The position numbers were made by a program, and so were the translations under genes. The notes beneath the pieces were generated by a model. It did no database searches. It was not told where the DNA came from and saw only the letters and a list, made by a program, of their open reading frames with translations. From the NCBI RefSeq assembly GCF_029852145.1, contig NC_079972.1, positions 9,980,986 to 10,044,985 of the forward strand: DNA of 64,000 bases. The letters are read 5' to 3'. The stretch comes from Microplitis mediator (Eukaryota; Arthropoda; Insecta; Hymenoptera; Braconidae). Below are positions 59,690-64,000 of this stretch, piece after piece; position 1 is the first letter of the stretch; each line of letters starts with the position of its first letter.

Positions 59690-60655
59690 CATAGAATTCT
59701 TGTAGGAAAAGGGAGGGGGGGGGGCAAAGCGGGTTACTTCTGGAAATACTAAGGTTTCGAGGACTCAAATTCGCTAAATCTTTTTGTTTTTAATGATATT
59801 CAAAGTAAATAAACAAAAATTTCAGTTGCCGTTGAAAGAAAAAAATTTTCGGTTTTGCGGGTGAAATAGGTACCCCCTAAAAAAGGTAAAAAAAAAAAAA
59901 TTTCTGTATATTAAATAAAATTGATTGAATTGAATTTTTTTGTAAGCAATTTACTTAAAGAAAAATTATGTTTTACACAATTATTGGATGCAAAGGAAGA
60001 AAAAAAAATTTTTATTGGTTTGTATCATAAAACAAAAGCCATTAACCTTTTTCGACTGAGACTCGATTTTTGAAAAAGTTTAACAAAAGTATTCAAAATA
60101 ATGCTCTATTATATTTACAAAAGTGATTTTCAAATGTTTGAAAAAATTTTAAAAAATAAAATTGTTTTTTTCTAAAATTTTGGGATCACCCCGTTTTGCC
60201 TACCCTATCCCCTTTTGTCCCCCCCTTCCCCTAACTAACGTATGAAATAAAATAAGTCAAACGTAAAGTGTTAGAAAAACAATTTTTTTCGCCAAAATAA
60301 AATTCTCCTATAGGATAATTAAAATTAGAGGAAGAAAAAAAAAGTGAAAACTGGTCGACCCTGCAGGTCAGCCCAGAACTTCACGCTGTTTTCTAGCTCC
60401 TGGAGTGGCTTAAAATAATATTAATATTAAGAAAAACAAATGTTAGCAAAAAACGATTTCTTCGTCGCAACCGCGTAAACGAATAGCTCTAAATTGAAAA
60501 ATTGTTCATTGCATCAGATCGTTCAAACCCTCATTTTGAAGGGGAAGAATTATAGAAATTGTGTGCTAAATTTCAAATCAAAATATTCAAAACTTTTTAA
60601 GTAATAAATTGTTGAATTCAAAATCGTAAATTTATAGACAATTGACCATACACAG
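59690..60655. other. Gene C intron 1, distal homology to gene A
   Basis: After the nested stack, homology to gene A intron 1 resumes with repeat G (59702-59755) and then 60390-60655 (TTCTAGCTCCTGGAGTGGC, TCAGATCGTTCAAACCCTCA) against 33660-33960. The intervening 59756-60390 is missing from gene A. Confidence 0.75.
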
Positions 60656-60755
60656 TAAAAAATTCGCGGAGTGAATGCGGATTAAATCCGGAGTGAATGA
60701 ATTTTTAATTATTCACTCCCCTCAGAGTGAAATTCACATATACATATATATATAT
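60656..60755. repeat. MITE fragment and TA tract hosting the LTR element
   Basis: CAGTAAAAAATTCGCGGAGTG, with GGAGTGAATG/ATTCACTCC inverted words, resembles the degenerate repeat at 4022-4250. Its TA-rich tail is the insertion point of the retrotransposon. Confidence 0.55.
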
Positions 60756-63734
60756 TGTAACATGAGAAAAAATTCGACATCGACCCGAGGTTTGAAATTA
60801 TTTGAATAAAATAAATAGTTATCCGGTGAGCAACTTTTGGTGACACCTATGAGCAAAGATTCCGACTTCGACCGAGCAATCGATCCAACGCTTGGATTGA
60901 AACGGGAGATCCGGGATAGACGCCGAACTGAACGGCCACGTTTATTTTATTTGAACAATTCGACTCCGACCAATTTCGATCCCGACGATTGAACAACGCG
61001 ATTTACGACTAAAACGACCAATCCGAGTTTGGATCAACGACTAGTTAAATTAATTGATCACGACAATTAATTTCGACCAACAATAACTGACTCCGTGAAC
61101 AAGTGAACAAGCCGAAGCCTCGGCCCGAAACTGAACAACGTGTTCTAGTGAATTTAGTAGTGAACAAGTGAACCGCGTTCGTGTAATAATTAAAAATTAA
61201 TTAATTAATTACGCGCAATAATTATTTGATCGTGTAATTTAACACGTTACCGAAATAAAATATTATTTTATATTTTATTTTATTTCTTCGAGCAATTCTG
61301 AGAACTACGGCTTATCCGTGTCTCATTCGCAACAGCAGTCTTGTCACCTCGCCGTGTAAGAATACTCTGACGTCACTCGTCAAGTATTTCTTTAATACTT
61401 CCGCTGTATGTGTGTCTCCGGACAATAAAATTATATTTTTTTAATTTCGTAATCGACTGTGTTTCTCTGAGCAATGAACTAATTGTGTTTTCGATCAACT
61501 ACGATTTTTTTTTGATAATATTGTTTATATCGAGTCAAGCCGACAACGGCATTTATATTTTTTTTGTAACCGATAACTTTATTTGTGAAACCGATCAACG
61601 ATTTTGTTTGATTAAATACGACTGATGATTTGTTTAATTCTGATCAATTATTTATCGTAATCTTAAGTGCCTGACTTTTCCCCGATCCGCCACCCTGAGT
61701 CGACATTTTTGATAATTGTTTATTTGGTGATTATAAAATCACCTGGCGCCCAACTTAATTATTTTTGAACAAGGTAGCCAAAAACAGTAAGTGTATTCGG
61801 ACTTCACTCCGGTAGATCCCCGGTGGTGAAAAACCCGTTACATATTTTGGCGCCCAACGTGGGGCACAAAAGGTCAGAAGGCACGGATCTACGTAAGATT
61901 ACGACCACGATTTCGAACAAACCGTTTACGACTCGACTAGTTTTTCGATCAACTTCGCCAAGATGTTCCATTCACCGCCAACGACTCGACCGACCAATCT
62001 GGACACGACATGGCAGAACAATCGATTCATGGAACAAATATCCACATTGACCGACCGTGTCAACCGAACAATTGAACAACGACTGATACCGACCATTCAG
62101 AACAATCAAACAACCGAAGAACGACCGATATCGATCATGCCACCCCTGATTTTCCGAACCGGAACGACGTCATTTGCTTCACCGACACCGTCTCCTTGCA
62201 AAAGTTCGACCAATACTTGCGTTGAGGCTATGAAAGAACATGCTAGCCTTTCCGCTGAGCGAAAACGACTAGAGGCCAAAATACAAGAGAACGCCCGACA
62301 CCTTGAAACCCTCCGCCTCCAGGAGGAAGCTGCCGCTGCTGCACTGCGTGAGCAGAAAGCTCATACACCGAGTTCGGTAGGATCCGAATCCGGTTACGAA
62401 TGGATTAACGACTTAGAATCGAAGCAGATACGCGAATTCCTGCTTACACTAAATGCTAGTGTTTCAGGAACCGAAGAATCACGACGTGACCGACTATATC
62501 GTGCGTTACGAAGAAAGCGACACCCCGACACGTCCTGGAGCAACGAAGATAAAGGAACAACCGCCGATTCATCGATCGATGACAAACAACGACCGTTAAC
62601 CAACCGATTTATAACGAACAACGACGAACCAGCGGCGAATACGACCGTGAACAGTTGTGAACAACGTTCACTGAACAAATCGATAAAAGAAGACACTGAT
62701 TCGAGCAGTGGTTATGCATCGGATGGTTCAACCCGATCAACGACCCCGACACCGAGTATATCCCCGAAATCGACGCCGACAATATCGCCGATAGCAACAC
62801 CGATATCGTCAAACCCGACACCGATAAAAGTGCCGAAACCAATACCAATAACATCGCCGATAACGACACCGACATCGAGTATTTCGTCGACACCGAGTAT
62901 ATCGCCGAAATCGACACCGACAATATCGCCGATATCAACACCGATATCGTCAAGTCCGACACCGATCAAATTGACGAAACCGAAATCAAGTATATTGCCG
63001 ATACCGACACCGATGACATCGCCGAGGACGACACCGAAATCAGAAATACTACCGGAAACGACACCGATTACGACATTATCGCCGAAAGCGACACCGATAA
63101 ATTCGCCGAAACCACCACCGACATCGAAAATGTCACCGACCTCGATTATACTACCGAAAACGACACCGAAATCGATTATACAGCCGAAAACGACACCGAC
63201 ATCGAAATTATCGCTGACGACGACAAAAACATCGAAAATATCACTGACACCGATATCAAGTATACCACCGAAAGTGACACCGAGATCGATTATATCGCCG
63301 AGACCGGCCCCGAGAAGCCAACGAGCCGATTTGAGACCAACAATCGAATTGAAGCGTCGTGGTAAGTGCTTCAATTGTGTTTTCGATCAACTACGATTTT
63401 TTTTTGATAATATTGTTTATATCGAGTCAAGCCGACAACGGCATTTATATTTTTTTTGTAACCGATAACTTTATTTGTGAAACCGATCAACGATTTTGTT
63501 TGATTAAATACGACTGATGATTTGTTTAATTCTGATCAATTATTTATCGTAATCTTAAGTGCCTGACTTTTCCCCGATCCGCCACCCTGAGTCGACATTT
63601 TTGATAATTGTTTATTTGCTGATTATAAAATCACCTGGCGCCCAACTTAATTATTTTTGAACAAGGTAGCCAAAAACAGTAAGTGTATTCGGACTTCACT
63701 CCGGTAGATCCCCGGTGGTGAAAAACCCGTTACA
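60756..63734 (+). mobile_element. Internally deleted LTR retrotransposon
   Basis: The 5' LTR spans 60756-61842 (TGTAAC to GTTACA, 1087 bp). It is followed by TTGGCGCCCAACGTGGGGC, a primer-binding-site-like sequence, and then a gag-type ORF. At 63373 the body jumps straight into the last 362 bp of the LTR (61481-61842 equals 63373-63734, same length, and I noticed only one difference, GGTGATTA against GCTGATTA). All of pol, the rest of the zinc knuckle and the U3 side of the 3' LTR are missing. Near-identity of the two LTR parts suggests a recent event. It is flanked by TA repeats, so the target duplication cannot be read. Confidence 0.85.
61963..63372 (+). CDS. gag: Retrotransposon Gag-like protein, truncated
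   Basis: The frame is open for 470 codons before entering LTR sequence, where it continues for about 31 junk codons to a stop at 63468. It contains a coiled coil (SLSAERKRLEAKIQENARHL), a SAP-like stretch (LNASVSGTEESRRDRLYRAL), and about 190 residues of imperfect serine/threonine-proline repeats on TPISPKSTP. It ends in RRGKCFNC, the beginning of a CCHC zinc knuckle. A typical capsid domain is not recognised. The zinc knuckle start and the LTR context identify it as Gag of an LTR element. The long minus-strand glycine/valine-rich ORF is the mirror of the repeats and not a gene. A start at 61963 fits the usual distance from the primer-binding site. Confidence 0.75.
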
Positions 63735-64000
63735 ATATATATATATATATATATGTATATATATGTATATGTATATAGGGGAGGGAGGAGCAAAAGGGGG
63801 TACTTAAGGAAATACCAAGTTTTCGAGGACTCAAATACGCTAAATCTTTTTTTTTTAATGATATTCAAAGTAAATAGAAGAAATTTTCAGTTACCGTTGA
63901 AAAAAACAATTTTTCATTTCTGCGGACAAAGTGGGGTACCCCCTAAAAAAGGTAAAAAAAAAAAATTTCTGGATTTTAAACGAATTTTATTAAGTTGAAT
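63735..64000. repeat. TA tract and repeat G copy
   Basis: A TATATGTATA tract is followed at 63777 by GGGGAGGGAGGAGCAAAAGG and a stretch colinear with 59702-59945 (GGACTCAAATACGCTAAATC, GGTACCCCCTAAAAAAGGTA). Repeat G therefore occurs on both sides of the LTR element. The window ends inside it. Confidence 0.75.

Noticed and set aside
62609..63374. Long minus-strand ORFs rich in glycine, valine and isoleucine
   Set aside because: They are the reverse reading of the serine/threonine-proline repeat in the gag frame.
1..64000. CRISPR array, rRNA or tRNA genes
   Set aside because: The regularly spaced repeats (44135-44470, 53163-54265) have no unique spacers, and no tRNA arm pattern or rRNA core motif was recognised.

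Overview
This window comes from an insect genome. It is very AT-rich, its genes are split by short GT-AG introns, and it is packed with transposon remnants. A cluster of ankyrin/PRANC-like genes, the codon use and the kinds of short transposons suggest a hymenopteran, most likely a parasitoid wasp; that is inference. Three conserved housekeeping genes can be reconstructed exon by exon: VRK1 (minus strand, 941-5315), CNEP1R1 (plus strand, 19524-21483) and RPRD1 (minus strand, 22703-26750).

Between VRK1 and CNEP1R1 lies an array of ankyrin-repeat genes with a PRANC-like C-terminus. Copy 1 (7332-8773) is frameshifted. Copy 2 (12866-15145) is intact and contains an internal duplication. Two 3'-end remnants (about 16075 and 17498) show that the array once held at least four units. 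The units share 5' and 3' flanks, so they arose by segmental duplication. A fragment of the rRNA-processing gene ESF1 (17187-17495, minus strand) abuts the last remnant.

From 27.7 kb to the end lies a second array, of a predicted secreted protein family resembling insect DUF4803 proteins, all on the minus strand. Gene A (30129-35096) has eight intact exons and a signal peptide. Gene B (36760-42250) has in-frame stops and a decayed first exon, but it shares a nearly identical stretch of about 750 bp with gene A, which suggests gene conversion. Gene C (49197-52305) keeps exons 2-8 open; its first exon is not in the window. Pieces of gene A intron 1 can be followed in order through 52306-60655, so intron 1 of gene C has grown from about 1.3 kb to more than 11.7 kb by stacked insertions. 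A small signal-peptide ORF (45308-45484) carries a motif of the same family.

Mobile DNA dominates the rest. There are two families of 200-bp hairpin elements with related ends, PIF/Harbinger-like and hAT-like MITEs, and three foldback elements of about 0.9-1 kb; two of these sit in (TA)n tracts with an uninserted paralogous site in this window, and the third lies beside a mixed CA/TA tract. There is a probable 2.2-kb solo LTR with 70-bp internal repeats, an internally deleted LTR retrotransposon whose gag stops inside the zinc knuckle (60756-63734), and a multi-level nest of elements at 54825-59687. No CRISPR array, rRNA or tRNA gene was recognised.
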